A DNA stretch of 64,000 nt from UBA7332 sp051648105 (GCA_051648105.1 JBOFEN010000035.1:66917-130916); one strand, 5' to 3'; counted from the first letter of the stretch, positions 1 to 9,460 are shown. The notes: generated by a model from the sequence alone, not told the origin. Numbers and translations: made by a program.

Positions 1-105
1 GGTAATCCAGAGTACGCTGAGATAACTTCTAAGCTTAAAGAGAGACTTAAAGAACTTCAGGTTCAATATGACGACTCTATCAGATTCCAAGTTATCATAG
101 ACTAA
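1..105 (+). CDS. C-terminal end of a probable sulfatase (partial)
   Basis: An open frame enters from the left edge and stops with TAA at 103-105. The 34 visible residues read NPEYAEITSKLKERLKELQ followed by VQYDDSIRF. A tail of this kind, an Asn-Pro-Glu-Tyr start with a basic Leu-rich helix and a Tyr-Asp, is common at the C-terminus of Bacteroidota arylsulfatases, where it follows the alkaline-phosphatase-like core. The gap to the next gene is only 28 bp, so it is probably the upstream member of the GH20-GH2-GH16 operon. No catalytic residues lie in the window, so the family call is an inference. Confidence 0.5.
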   Translation, partial: GNPEYAEITSKLKERLKELQVQYDDSIRFQVIID

Positions 106-133
106 ACTACACAAAACCATAAGTCATTTAAGT

Positions 134-2428
134 ATGAAAAAACAGATCTTACTTTCAATGCTCCTTATGATCTCATCAATAATCTCGGCACAAATCTCTA
201 TTGTGCCGAGACCTGATAGCGTTGTTGAGAAAACAGGAGCCTTCAAGATAAACTCAAAAACTACTATCTCTTTTCATGATGGTGCTGCTATTAAAGATGC
301 AGAACCTTTGCTATCTAGATTAGATCAAGCAGCCGGATTGACTCTTAAGCAGACTTCCAAACAAGAGAAGAAGAACTCAATATCCTTCAGACTTAAAGAG
401 GGTGCAGCCTCAGAGGCATATACTATTGAGGTCAATGATAACCAAATAACTGTTGAAGCTTCTACAGATAAAGGTCTTTACTACGCATCCCAGACCCTTC
501 TTCAACTTCTTCCTACTGAGATCTTCTCAGGGAGAACAAACAAAGAACTTGATTGCACTATCCCTGCCATTTCGATCATTGATGCTCCAAAATATGAGTA
601 TCGTGGTTTTATGCTTGACGTATCAAGATTCTTCATGCCTAAAGATGAGCTTCTAAAGCTACTCGACTACATGGCTATCCACAAGCTTAACAAGTTCCAC
701 TGGCACTTAGTTGATGATAATGGATGGAGACTTGAGATCAAGAAATACCCTCGACTAACCTCTGTTGGTGGATACAAAGTAGATCGCCACGATCTATTCT
801 CTATGCGTAAGAACCCTATGCAGGGTGAACCAACACCTTCAGGAGGATACTATACCCAAGAGGATGTGAAAGAGATAGTAGCTTATGCTACTGAACGACA
901 CATCGAGGTTATCCCAGAGATTGAGATGCCAGCTCACATCAACTCAGCTCTTGGAGCATATCCAGAGCTTGCTTGTCCTGTTGTTGACCATTTCCTAGGT
1001 ACTCTTCCTGGTATTGGCGGTAAGAGAGCCTCTGCAATCTACTGCGCAGGTAAGGACGAAGTTTTCGATTTCCTTGAGGATGTTATTGACGAAGTATGTG
1101 AGCTATTCCCATCTAAGTACATTCACATTGGTGGGGATGAAGCTTGGAAAGATAATTGGGAGAAGTGTCCTCTTTGTCAAAAGAGAATGAAAGACAACTC
1201 AATCCCTAACGAAGAGGAGCTTCAGAGCTACTTCATTCGTCGAATGAACAACTACCTTATCAGTAAAGATAGAAACCTAATGGGATGGGATGAACTTTGC
1301 GAAAGCGAAATCCCTGAAAATGCAACTATCTTTGCTTGGAGAGGAACAGGTAAACACGCTCTTCCTGCACTTGAAAAAGGCCACAATGTTGTATTGACTC
1401 CTGCTACAAAGCTTTACTTTATTCGTTACCAAGGACCACAATGGTTTGAGCCATTCACCTACTTTGGTAACAATACACTTCAAGATGTGTATGAATATGA
1501 GCCTGAGATGAGTGGTGTGAAATCTAATCACCTTTCTCAAGTTAAGGGTATACAAGCATCTATGTGGACTGAATTCATTAAGTCACCTCAAGAGCTTACA
1601 TACATGGTATTCCCTCGCCTAACTGCTCTTGCAGATAGAGCTTGGAGCACTCAAGCCAAGGATTGGGACAACTTCCTTCCGAGAATGGACAGAATGGCAA
1701 CAATCTACGACCATCTAGGTATCACATGGGCTAAATCGATGTACAACCTCTTCCACGAGGTGAAGGCAGACAATGGCAAAGTGATGGCTTCATTCTCTTC
1801 TATCAGACCAGACCTTGAGATAAGATACACGCTAGATGGTACTATGCCAACAAGCACATCAACACTTTTCAGCTCTGCTGTTGAAGTTCCACAAGGAGAG
1901 TTTATCATTGCAGCCGCTTTCAAAGATGGCGTAAGAAAAGGAGAACCACTTAGACTAACTCCAATTCACTCCCTTGCTACAGGTGCTAAAGTGACTGGCG
2001 ACCAACCAAACCTTCAGTTGTTGACAAACGGAATCATCGGTTCTGAACGTTTCTCTGATGGAGACCACGTAGATATCTACGATAAAGACGCTAAGTTCAC
2101 TATCGACCTTGGCTCTTCAAAAGAGATATCTAAAGTTGTACTTAGCGGTGTGATCAACTCTGGTATGGGTGCAAACCTTCCAAAGTCAGTAAAACTATCC
2201 GTTTCACAAGACGGTAAGTCATACACTCAAGTAGAACTTAGAGAGTTCTCTGAGATGGAGCGCTTCCCGCTCTCATTTATCAAGAACCAAATCACTCTAT
2301 CCAACTTCGATGCAGTAAATGCTAGATATGTTACTCTCGAGCTTGAGAAACCAGGTATCTGTCCTGACGGAAACAACCGCGAAGGATCTCCAGCTAGAAT
2401 GGCCTTTGACGAGGTACTTGTTTACTAG
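134..2428 (+). CDS. exported GH20 beta-N-acetylhexosaminidase with C-terminal CBM32-like domain
   Basis: Removes terminal beta-linked GlcNAc or GalNAc from glycans by substrate-assisted catalysis. Residues 1-19 form a signal peptide. A GH20b-type alpha/beta domain covers about 25-150 and the GH20 TIM barrel about 153-510. The catalytic Asp-Glu pair D335-E336 sits in HIGGDEAW. A chitobiase-type Fn3-like segment (about 555-615, with the RYTLDGTMPTSTS pattern) and a discoidin/F5-F8-type CBM32 domain (about 640-764) follow. At 764 residues it has the usual length for multidomain Bacteroidota enzymes. It lies 23 bp before the GH2 gene, so the two are probably co-transcribed. Together with the preceding probable sulfatase this fits exo-degradation of a sulfated, N-acetylhexosamine-containing glycan. 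Confidence 0.93.
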   Translation: MKKQILLSMLLMISSIISAQISIVPRPDSVVEKTGAFKINSKTTISFHDGAAIKDAEPLLSRLDQAAGLTLKQTSKQEKKNSISFRLKEGAASEAYTIEVNDNQITVEASTDKGLYYASQTLLQLLPTEIFSGRTNKELDCTIPAISIIDAPKYEYRGFMLDVSRFFMPKDELLKLLDYMAIHKLNKFHWHLVDDNGWRLEIKKYPRLTSVGGYKVDRHDLFSMRKNPMQGEPTPSGGYYTQEDVKEIVAYATERHIEVIPEIEMPAHINSALGAYPELACPVVDHFLGTLPGIGGKRASAIYCAGKDEVFDFLEDVIDEVCELFPSKYIHIGGDEAWKDNWEKCPLCQKRMKDNSIPNEEELQSYFIRRMNNYLISKDRNLMGWDELCESEIPENATIFAWRGTGKHALPALEKGHNVVLTPATKLYFIRYQGPQWFEPFTYFGNNTLQDVYEYEPEMSGVKSNHLSQVKGIQASMWTEFIKSPQELTYMVFPRLTALADRAWSTQAKDWDNFLPRMDRMATIYDHLGITWAKSMYNLFHEVKADNGKVMASFSSIRPDLEIRYTLDGTMPTSTSTLFSSAVEVPQGEFIIAAAFKDGVRKGEPLRLTPIHSLATGAKVTGDQPNLQLLTNGIIGSERFSDGDHVDIYDKDAKFTIDLGSSKEISKVVLSGVINSGMGANLPKSVKLSVSQDGKSYTQVELREFSEMERFPLSFIKNQITLSNFDAVNARYVTLELEKPGICPDGNNREGSPARMAFDEVLVY

Positions 2429-2451
2429 TGACCAAATAACTTAATACGACT

Positions 2452-5400
2452 ATGAACTACAAGAACAGAATAAAACTATCACTTATTGCTCTACTCGGCA
2501 CACTCTGCGCTACGGCGCAGTTGCCAGAGTGGCAGTCGCAATACACTCTAGGGCTTAACAAAATTGAGCCTCACACTTATGTATTGCCTTACGACTCTGA
2601 GTCACAAGCACTAAAAACTGACTACAAAAGCTCATCGAGCTACCACTCTTTGAATGGTAAATGGAAGTTCGCTTGGACTAAGAATCCAGACAACAGACCA
2701 GTAGACTTCTACAAGCCAAACTTCTCTGTTAAGAATTGGGCTGAGATACAAGTGCCAGGAAACTGGGAAAGACAAGGCTACGGTACAGCTATCTACGTGA
2801 ACGAGGAGTATGAATTCGTATCTCCGATGTTCGACATGAAGAAGCCAACGCCTCCTCTCGTACCACACGAGCACAACGAAGTGGGCTCATACCGCCGCAA
2901 CTTCACTGTTCCTCAAGGATGGTCAGACAAGAGAGTAGTACTATGTCTTGAGGGTGCAATCTCTTTCTACTATGTATGGCTAAACGGCGAGCTGCTTGGT
3001 TACAACCAAGACTCTAAGACTCCTGCCGAGTGGGATATCACCGACAAGCTAAAAGCTGGTGAGAACACTCTTGCTGTTGAGTGTTACAGATGGAGTGCCG
3101 GTTCTTACATGGAGTGTCAAGACTTCTGGAGACTTAGCGGCATCGAGCGTGATGTATATCTTTACGCTACACCTAAGAGTCACATCGCCGATTACAATGT
3201 AGTATCAACTCTTGAAAAAGATAACTACAAAGATGGTATTTTCGAACTAGATGTTACCGTTGGCAAACCATCTCAAGATAGCCGCGTAGCTTACAAGCTT
3301 ATCGATGCTGATGGTCAAGTTGTACTAACTGAGAGCAGACCTGCTGCCGAAGGCAAAGTAACTTTCTCATCTAAGAACATCAAGGATGTGAAACGCTGGA
3401 GTGCTGAAGAGCCTAATCTATACGATCTAATCGTCGAACTATACGACAACAACACTAAAACAACCGTTACTAGTGCTCACGTAGGTTTTAGAACCTCTGA
3501 GATCAAGAACGGAAGATTCCACATCAATGGTGTGCCAATCATCGTTAAGGGTGTTAACCGTCACGAACACACTCAACTTGGACGTACCGTTACTGAGGAG
3601 TCTATGATCAGAGACATTGAGTTGATGAAACAACACAACATCAACACTGTTCGCTCTTCTCACTACCCTAATGACAAGAGATGGTATGAGCTTTGTAACA
3701 TCTACGGTCTATACGTGATTGACGAGGCAAACGTTGAGTCTCACGGTATGGGTTACGGTCCTGAGACACTTGCTAAAGACACCTCATGGTACCAACAGCA
3801 CATCGTTCGTAACCAACGTATGTACCACCGTTCAAAGAACAACCCATCAATCGTCATCTGGTCTATGGGTAACGAAGCAGGTATGGGTGTTAACTTCGAG
3901 CGCGTTTATGCATGGTACAAAGAGATAGAGAAGTATCGTCCTATCCAATACGAGCGTGCACAACAAGAAGCATTCACAGATATCTACTGTCGTATGTACC
4001 GCAGTATCGGTGAGATCAAAGCATATCTAGCACAAGATCCAGCACCTTACCGCCCATTCATCCTTTGTGAGTACTCTCACGCTATGGGTAACAGCTGTGG
4101 TGGTTTCAATGACTACATGGAAACTTTCGAGTCTAATCCAATGGCTCAAGGTGGATGTGTTTGGGATTGGGTTGACCAAAGCTTCAAGGAGATTGATGAG
4201 AATGGCCGTTGGTTCTGGTCATACGGTGGCGACTACGGTCCAAAAGATATACCTAGCTTCGGAAACTTCTGTGCAAACGGTCTTGTAAATGCTGATCGCA
4301 TACCTTACCCACACCTTAAAGAGGTGAAGAAGGTTTACCAATACATCAAGAGCTCACTTGTTGACGCTAAGAGAGCACAAGTAGAGATCAAAAACTGGTA
4401 TGACTTCACAAACCTAAATCAGTTCGAATTGACTTGGTCTTTCGTTACTGACAAAGGAGCTACTATCAAGAGTGGCGTTGAGGTGATCGATTGTGCTCCT
4501 CACCAAACAGTGAGATTCGCACCTTCTGTTCCAACTTCAGCTCAACTAAAAGGAGTAGGCGAGTACTATCTAAACCTTGAGTGGAGACGCAGATCAGAGC
4601 AACCATTCATCTCTCTTGACTATGTTGTTGCAGACAACCAATTTGAGTTCAAAGGATCTGGTGCTATTGCTCCAATCTATAGCAGCGCAAACGGTGGAAA
4701 CTACACCATCAATGCTAACCGCGTAGAGAACCAACTATACGCTATGGAGGTATCTCCAGAGAGTGGTGAGCTTATCTCTTTCACTGCAAACGGCATCGAG
4801 ATGCTCTCTAATCCAATCGTGATGAGTCTTTACAGACCATTGACAGACAATGACAATCGCGATAGAGAGAATGGTAGAGTATGGGTTTCTCAAGGTATGA
4901 ACAACCTTAAGCAGCGTGCTACATCTGTAAACGTTAAGCGCAAAGGTTCGGACATCTCTATCTTGAGCAACATCGAGATGGTAAATGCAAAAGATCAGAA
5001 ACTATTTGCTGGTACTATCGAGTATAGAATCGAGCGCGACGGTAAGCTAAACGTTGTTGCCGAGCTTAAGCCTGATACGGCTCTTGTTAAGCGTATGGCT
5101 CGTTTTGGTATCACATTCGACATGCCTGCTCAATACAACCAAGTAGAGTATCTTGGTCGTGGCGAAGATGAGACTTACGAAGATAGAAAGCAGTATGGTA
5201 AGATTGCTATCTGGAAGAGCAACTCACAAGATATGTTCGTTCCTTATGTAAACCCTCAAGCTTGTGGAAACCGTACCGACGTTCGTTGGTCTAGATTCAC
5301 AAACGAAGCGGGACAAGGTATACAAGTAACGTCAAAAGGTAAGTTCCAATTCAGCTCTCTTCCATACCAAGATGAGAACCTAGAGAATGCCACTCACCTA

Positions 5401-5553
5401 AACCAACTAGAAGATAGAGGAACAGTAACGATTCACCTTGACTCAGAGCAAGCTGGAGTGGGTACCGCAACTTGTGGACCTGGTGTACTTCCTCAATATC
5501 AAGTGAGCCCAACTAAAAAGAGATTGGAGTTCACAATTCAACCAATAAAGTAA
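2452..5553 (+). CDS. exported GH2 beta-galactosidase, LacZ-type
   Basis: A five-domain LacZ-like enzyme of 1033 residues that hydrolyses terminal beta-galactosides. A signal peptide (1-22, ending CATA) sends it to the envelope, unlike E. coli LacZ. The order is GH2 sugar-binding domain (about 50-235), immunoglobulin-like domain (240-345), TIM barrel (350-640), further beta-sandwich, and Bgal_small_N (about 755-1030). The acid/base E475 is in WSMGNEAGMG and the nucleophile E540 in LCEYSHAMGN. The NRHEHTQLGRT and VRSSHYPND motifs of the LacZ clan are also present. It sits 23 bp after the GH20 gene and 13 bp before the GH16 gene. In this setting it likely removes galactose from N-acetyllactosamine units, alternating with the GH20 enzyme. 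Confidence 0.94.
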   Translation: MNYKNRIKLSLIALLGTLCATAQLPEWQSQYTLGLNKIEPHTYVLPYDSESQALKTDYKSSSSYHSLNGKWKFAWTKNPDNRPVDFYKPNFSVKNWAEIQVPGNWERQGYGTAIYVNEEYEFVSPMFDMKKPTPPLVPHEHNEVGSYRRNFTVPQGWSDKRVVLCLEGAISFYYVWLNGELLGYNQDSKTPAEWDITDKLKAGENTLAVECYRWSAGSYMECQDFWRLSGIERDVYLYATPKSHIADYNVVSTLEKDNYKDGIFELDVTVGKPSQDSRVAYKLIDADGQVVLTESRPAAEGKVTFSSKNIKDVKRWSAEEPNLYDLIVELYDNNTKTTVTSAHVGFRTSEIKNGRFHINGVPIIVKGVNRHEHTQLGRTVTEESMIRDIELMKQHNINTVRSSHYPNDKRWYELCNIYGLYVIDEANVESHGMGYGPETLAKDTSWYQQHIVRNQRMYHRSKNNPSIVIWSMGNEAGMGVNFERVYAWYKEIEKYRPIQYERAQQEAFTDIYCRMYRSIGEIKAYLAQDPAPYRPFILCEYSHAMGNSCGGFNDYMETFESNPMAQGGCVWDWVDQSFKEIDENGRWFWSYGGDYGPKDIPSFGNFCANGLVNADRIPYPHLKEVKKVYQYIKSSLVDAKRAQVEIKNWYDFTNLNQFELTWSFVTDKGATIKSGVEVIDCAPHQTVRFAPSVPTSAQLKGVGEYYLNLEWRRRSEQPFISLDYVVADNQFEFKGSGAIAPIYSSANGGNYTINANRVENQLYAMEVSPESGELISFTANGIEMLSNPIVMSLYRPLTDNDNRDRENGRVWVSQGMNNLKQRATSVNVKRKGSDISILSNIEMVNAKDQKLFAGTIEYRIERDGKLNVVAELKPDTALVKRMARFGITFDMPAQYNQVEYLGRGEDETYEDRKQYGKIAIWKSNSQDMFVPYVNPQACGNRTDVRWSRFTNEAGQGIQVTSKGKFQFSSLPYQDENLENATHLNQLEDRGTVTIHLDSEQAGVGTATCGPGVLPQYQVSPTKKRLEFTIQPIK

Positions 5554-5566
5554 TAGTAGATTTGAG

Positions 5567-6421
5567 ATGATGAATAAGAGTTCAAACATTAGAAAAGCTA
5601 TCTTTTCTATACTGATATTTGCCTCTGTTGCCGTTGTTGCTAACGGATCTTATGGAGCGTCACCAGCAGAGAACAAATCCTCTGCTAAGATTAAGAAGAG
5701 CGAGTGGAAGCTTATCTTCGAAGATAACTTCAACAAAGATGGTAAGCCAAACCCTGAGGTTTGGAGCTTTCCAGGCAGAAGACCTTCTTTCTGGTGTCGT
5801 TATGCGACAGACCTTCCTGAGATGGCATATGTAAAGGGTGGATCTCTTCACCTTATTGCTCGTAATACTCCAGTGGATAGCGACACAGTCGCTTTCCAAA
5901 CTGGTGCTGTTACAACCAGAGGTAAGTTTGATTTCCGCTACGGCCGTGTTGAAATCAGTGCTAAATTCGGTCATGCACAAGGTGCTTGGCCTGCTCTTTG
6001 GCTGATGCCTACTCACAACAAGTATGGCGGATGGCCTCACAGTGGTGAAATCGACATTATGGAACACCTTAATCATGAGTCTCAAGTCTATCAGACAGTT
6101 CATACAACACGCACCAGAGCCGTTGTAACTGATGGTTGGGTTAACTCCCCATCACACGTTACTGCACCATTCAAAGTTGGAGATTTCAACACCTATGCAA
6201 TTGAGTGGAGCGATGATAAGATTGACTTCTTTATCAACGGATCTAAGAGTTTCACCTACTACAGAGAGAAGGATGGCGGCCATGAGCAGTATCCTTTTGA
6301 TCAAGACTTCTATATAATTCTTAATCAAGCTTTGGGTGGTAACTGGGTTGGTGAGATAGATCCTACTGATCTCCCTGTTTCGATGGAGGTTGATTACGTG
6401 AGAGTCTATCAAAGCAAATAG
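5567..6421 (+). CDS. exported GH16 endo-beta-glycanase (keratanase/mucin O-glycanase-like candidate)
   Basis: A single-domain GH16 beta-jelly-roll enzyme of 284 residues with an N-terminal signal peptide (hydrophobic stretch 13-27). The GH16 catalytic signature is GEIDIMEH: nucleophile E161, helper D163, acid/base E166. The family includes laminarinases, agarases, endo-beta-galactosidases and the O-glycan-active enzymes of gut Bacteroidota. The sequence does not fix the substrate. Genes for GH20 hexosaminidase, GH2 beta-galactosidase and a probable sulfatase directly upstream favour an endo-beta-galactosidase acting on keratan sulfate or poly-LacNAc. This is a contextual inference; laminarinase activity remains possible. 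It is the last gene before a strong inverted repeat. Confidence 0.88.
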   Translation: MMNKSSNIRKAIFSILIFASVAVVANGSYGASPAENKSSAKIKKSEWKLIFEDNFNKDGKPNPEVWSFPGRRPSFWCRYATDLPEMAYVKGGSLHLIARNTPVDSDTVAFQTGAVTTRGKFDFRYGRVEISAKFGHAQGAWPALWLMPTHNKYGGWPHSGEIDIMEHLNHESQVYQTVHTTRTRAVVTDGWVNSPSHVTAPFKVGDFNTYAIEWSDDKIDFFINGSKSFTYYREKDGGHEQYPFDQDFYIILNQALGGNWVGEIDPTDLPVSMEVDYVRVYQSK

Positions 6422-6450
6422 AACTTTAGCATAGTTATATAATAGAACGA

Positions 6451-6503
6451 GAGTCCCCTCTAGGTAGTTATTAACACTGTTGATAACTACCTAGAGGGGA
6501 CTC
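6451..6503. terminator. perfect 21-bp inverted repeat after the GH16 gene
   Basis: Arms 6451-6471 and 6483-6503 pair without mismatch around an 11-nt loop, 30 bp after the GH16 stop. No T-run follows, so this is either a Bacteroidota-style factor-assisted terminator or an mRNA-stabilising 3' hairpin. Confidence 0.7.
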
Positions 6504-6794
6504 CCTAATTTAATAAACACTAACTCTAAAACCGAACTATTTCAAATCCTAATCAATTTTAGCTTAACTATTAAGGCTCTCTTTTTTACACTCTGAGAGC
6601 TGATTTTTTTATGCAGTGAGATGGAACTATTTTCGCTGTGACTAACGACCCAAAAGCCTTTGAGTTTTGACCTAAAACCCTTAGCCTTTTGGGTCAAAAG
6701 CCTTAGCCTTTTCACCTCCAACTCACAGCCTTTTTTTAACCCCGCCAAATGGTTGATTATTAAACCCATAGCGGTCTGGATTTTCTGCTTTGTT

Positions 6795-6830
6795 AGAACA
6801 CTACCTCCCATGTGGTAGAGGTAGTGTTCT
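6795..6830. terminator. inverted repeat downstream of the TonB receptor gene
   Basis: A perfect 13-bp stem (6795-6807 with 6818-6830) with a 10-nt loop lies 48 bp beyond the minus-strand stop at 6878. The T-rich side is on the plus strand, so it may also serve transcripts arriving from the GH16 operon. Confidence 0.6.
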
Positions 6831-6877
6831 TTTGGGAGCTATTGGCGTTTGTTAATATTAACTCCCTAGTTTATATC

Positions 6878-9253
6878 TTAGAAGTTATAGCTAAGAGCTG
6901 TTGAGAAGTTGAATGGATCAATAGGGTTGATGAATCCACCACGGTAGTATGAGCTATATCCCTCAGCATTTGTGATGTTGTTAAAGATAAGGTTGATACT
7001 TGCTCTTTTGTATTGGTACCCTACAGTTGCATTCAATGTCGTGTGTGCCTTCATATCAAAAGGCTTAACCCCTGGAGTTGTGTTGGCGTGTGAAGCTTTC
7101 ATTGAGAAGTCATTAACTGGTCTTTCGCCTACATAGTATGCACCAACTCCGATTGATAGCCCTTTGGCAAATTCTGGTTGGTAGTATAACCATCCGTTAG
7201 CAGTGTGGCGTGGAGCATTTGATGGTGCTGATCCATCCATGAATGCAAGTGAGTTTTTATATTTTGCATCAAGGAAAGCATAACCCGCAACAACTTGAAG
7301 CGAACGGTGCAACCTGCCCGTAACCTCCACTTCCACACCTCTTCGGCTAAGATCTCCTGCTTTTCCATATCTTCCTGTTGCTTGCATAGCATCGTCGTAT
7401 ATCTGGTAAGCTAGGTTTGAGTTGAGTACGTCGAAGAGAGTAACGTTTAATCTCAATCGGCTCTTGAAGAACTCTGCCTTTACTCCTGTTTCGAACTGAC
7501 GTACTGTCGAAGCTCCAACTGATGATCCATCCTCCATAAGGTTGCCTGCCGAGCGCAGATCCGTAGTGGTAGTGAATGACCCAAATAGGTGAATCCCTTT
7601 GTAAGGAGTAATGATCACACCGGCCATAGGATTGAGTGCATCACCGCGAGTGGCTCCAGAGGAGCTGTTGTCGTAGCTATCACCAAAGCTATAACGTAGT
7701 GCTAATATAGCTTTCGCCCATTTCGATAGGGTCATAACCTCTTGTGCCATCATGCCGTAGCTGTTTGAGTAGGTAGTTGTTGTGCTTCCTTCTGTGAGTG
7801 ATACGTCTTGTGGGAGTCTGTTTACAATCTCCTTTAGTACGTCAATGGTGTCAATAACCACTGAGTTGTATGACATTGATGATACTTCATTTCGTCTGAA
7901 GTCCATACCAACTTGGAATGTATGCTTTATTGGACCTGTTTGTACATCGCGGCCGATGAAGTCCATCTGAAAGAGTTGATTCTTATCCTCTCTAGTTGAT
8001 CGTCCAAGGGATCTTGAACGTAGATTATATTCGCCTGTCTTGTCTGCTGTTCTTAGTTTGCTGTTGCTTGCTCCTGTGTTGTCTGTGTTAAGTGTCGAGC
8101 CTGCATAGACAAAGCGTAGTGAGTATGTATCGTTGATGCGATGGTTTACTCTAGCTGAGTAGCTCAATTGGTCTGTAATTATTCTGTCTGATTCAAACCC
8201 TAGAAACTTGTTGTGTGGTAGATCATATAGCGCATTCACACTATCAGCAGCAAGGTTGACCGTACCTCTATCCGGTGTGCGTGAGTCGTGAAGGTAGTCC
8301 ATCTCAACGATCACATTGGTTCTTCTTGTTGGGTTCCATGCCAATGATGGATTCAAGTAGATGCGGTTCTTATCCACGTGAGCTCTGTAACTATCAGATC
8401 TCTCTAGTGCACCATTGAATCTAAGTGCCACTTTCTCATCTCTAGTTATCACTTTTTGTAGATCCCATACTCCGCGTACTTGTCCCCAACTACCAAATCT
8501 AAGACCTATGTTTGCTGTATCTTCGAAGCGTGGTGTCTTTGTGGCTATGTTTACAACTCCTCCCGCACTACCTATATCGTTACCAATACCTTGGGTGATG
8601 GCAGCAGATCCTTTGATCACTTGCACACTCTCCACTCCTTGCATATCAGAGAGTACACCTTGTCCGCGGAAGTCTGAATGAACTCTGATACCGTTCTTTA
8701 GGGTTGGGATACCTCGGAATCCACGAGTACTCAAACTCTCACTAGCTCCACCGTAGGTAGCAAAAGTGCTAACTCCAACTATATTTTTTGTTACATCTGC
8801 AAGGGATATATTACCTTGCTGTTCAATCATCTTGTGCGAGACAACAGAGATGCTCTGTAGCTGTTCGCTCGGGCGAAGTGGCATACGTGTGATGAAGTCC
8901 ATCTTCTCAGGTGTGCGGTGTCTCTCTCCGAATACCTCTACTTGGTCAAGCGAGTGTGTCTTCTCCTTCATCTTTACCACAATCTCACCCCCAGACTTCA
9001 CTTTCGCTACTTCGGCTTCATAACCAATCACGGTTACAAGTATATTGCTATTCTCCTCAAAGTTGCTCTCGAGAGTAAACTCACCGTTTCTACTCGATAC
9101 AGTCCCCTCTGTTGTGCCTTCGATGACTATGGTTGCACCAGGAAGAGCTCTTCCATCTTGATCTATAATCCGTCCTTTGATAGTTGAATTGCTATTTGCC
9201 ATCATTGCGATAGCATTTGCAGCAAGCATTAGTGTAACTACTTTTTTCTTCAT
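6878..9253 (-). CDS. TonB-dependent outer membrane receptor, siderophore type
   Basis: An outer-membrane active transporter of 791 residues, powered by TonB. The chosen start is the ATG at 9251-9253, which gives MKKKVVTLMLAANAIAMMAN, a clean signal peptide. An in-frame ATG 66 bp upstream adds a non-signal extension. After the signal comes a CarboxypepD_reg-like beta-sandwich (about 24-105). A plug follows with STRGFRG and GIGNDIGSAGGVVNIATK motifs, then a 22-stranded barrel ending in Phe. The plug and barrel resemble FhuA/FepA-like siderophore receptors rather than SusC, and no SusD gene is adjacent. The gene stands alone, with a probable promoter near 9406-9437 and a long, structured leader. 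The ligand is unknown; a ferric siderophore or other metal chelate is the family expectation. Confidence 0.88.
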   Translation of the reverse strand: MKKKVVTLMLAANAIAMMANSNSTIKGRIIDQDGRALPGATIVIEGTTEGTVSSRNGEFTLESNFEENSNILVTVIGYEAEVAKVKSGGEIVVKMKEKTHSLDQVEVFGERHRTPEKMDFITRMPLRPSEQLQSISVVSHKMIEQQGNISLADVTKNIVGVSTFATYGGASESLSTRGFRGIPTLKNGIRVHSDFRGQGVLSDMQGVESVQVIKGSAAITQGIGNDIGSAGGVVNIATKTPRFEDTANIGLRFGSWGQVRGVWDLQKVITRDEKVALRFNGALERSDSYRAHVDKNRIYLNPSLAWNPTRRTNVIVEMDYLHDSRTPDRGTVNLAADSVNALYDLPHNKFLGFESDRIITDQLSYSARVNHRINDTYSLRFVYAGSTLNTDNTGASNSKLRTADKTGEYNLRSRSLGRSTREDKNQLFQMDFIGRDVQTGPIKHTFQVGMDFRRNEVSSMSYNSVVIDTIDVLKEIVNRLPQDVSLTEGSTTTTYSNSYGMMAQEVMTLSKWAKAILALRYSFGDSYDNSSSGATRGDALNPMAGVIITPYKGIHLFGSFTTTTDLRSAGNLMEDGSSVGASTVRQFETGVKAEFFKSRLRLNVTLFDVLNSNLAYQIYDDAMQATGRYGKAGDLSRRGVEVEVTGRLHRSLQVVAGYAFLDAKYKNSLAFMDGSAPSNAPRHTANGWLYYQPEFAKGLSIGVGAYYVGERPVNDFSMKASHANTTPGVKPFDMKAHTTLNATVGYQYKRASINLIFNNITNAEGYSSYYRGGFINPIDPFNFSTALSYNF

Positions 9254-9310
9254 TTTTCTGATCTTAAACTCAAGAATATTGTTTGTTTTAAGTTGTATTT
9301 CCGAGTTTAG

Positions 9311-9381
9311 GGCTGACACACATAAATGTCTTCATTCACACAATTAGTTTACTACAAATAAGGGATAGGTGTGTGCCAGCC
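9311..9381 (-). promoter_or_regulatory. long-range hairpin in the 5' leader of the TonB receptor gene
   Basis: Arms 9311-9322 and 9370-9381 form a 12-bp stem with one G-U pair on the minus strand, enclosing about 47 nt. It lies inside the inferred roughly 145-nt untranslated leader of the gene starting at 9253. I do not recognise a known riboswitch class. It could be a structured regulatory leader or an untested coincidence. Confidence 0.4.
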
Positions 9382-9405
9382 TTCGTCTCTCGAATTTATC
9401 TGATG

Positions 9406-9437
9406 CAAAGGTCGGGCAAAGGAGAGAGGTGGGCAAT
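9406..9437 (-). promoter_or_regulatory. probable promoter of the TonB receptor gene
   Basis: On the minus strand ATTG (9434-9437) is followed after 20 nt by GACCTTTG (9406-9413). This is one mismatch from each half of the Bacteroidales consensus TTTG/TAnnTTTG. The predicted start near 9400 leaves a leader of about 145 nt. Confidence 0.4.
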
Positions 9438-9460
9438 CCTTAGAAAGAGTTAAAAAGAGA

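Larger units (their letters stand above)
6422..6877. other. 456-bp intergenic region with hairpins and a repeated AAGGCTTTTG-like motif
   Basis: This gap separates the convergent GH16 operon and TonB receptor gene. It holds two strong inverted repeats, listed separately. Between them (about 6640-6735) is a run of imperfect repeats built from a CAAAAGCCTT / AGCCTTTTGGG motif. It includes a 10-bp inverted repeat (6647-6656 with 6686-6695). A 6-bp GC-type stem at 6576-6581/6595-6600 is followed by seven T and may be another weak plus-strand terminator. The only sizeable open frame (6542-6811, minus) encodes a Lys/Ser-rich low-complexity product and is not supported as a gene. Confidence 0.6.

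Noticed and set aside
5660..6103. Open frame of 147 codons opposite the GH16 gene
   Set aside because: Antisense shadow of a gene with clear catalytic motifs; no signal or family pattern of its own.
6542..6811. Open frame of 89 codons on the minus strand
   Set aside because: Lys/Ser-rich low-complexity product from a repeat- and hairpin-filled gap, with no start context or family pattern.
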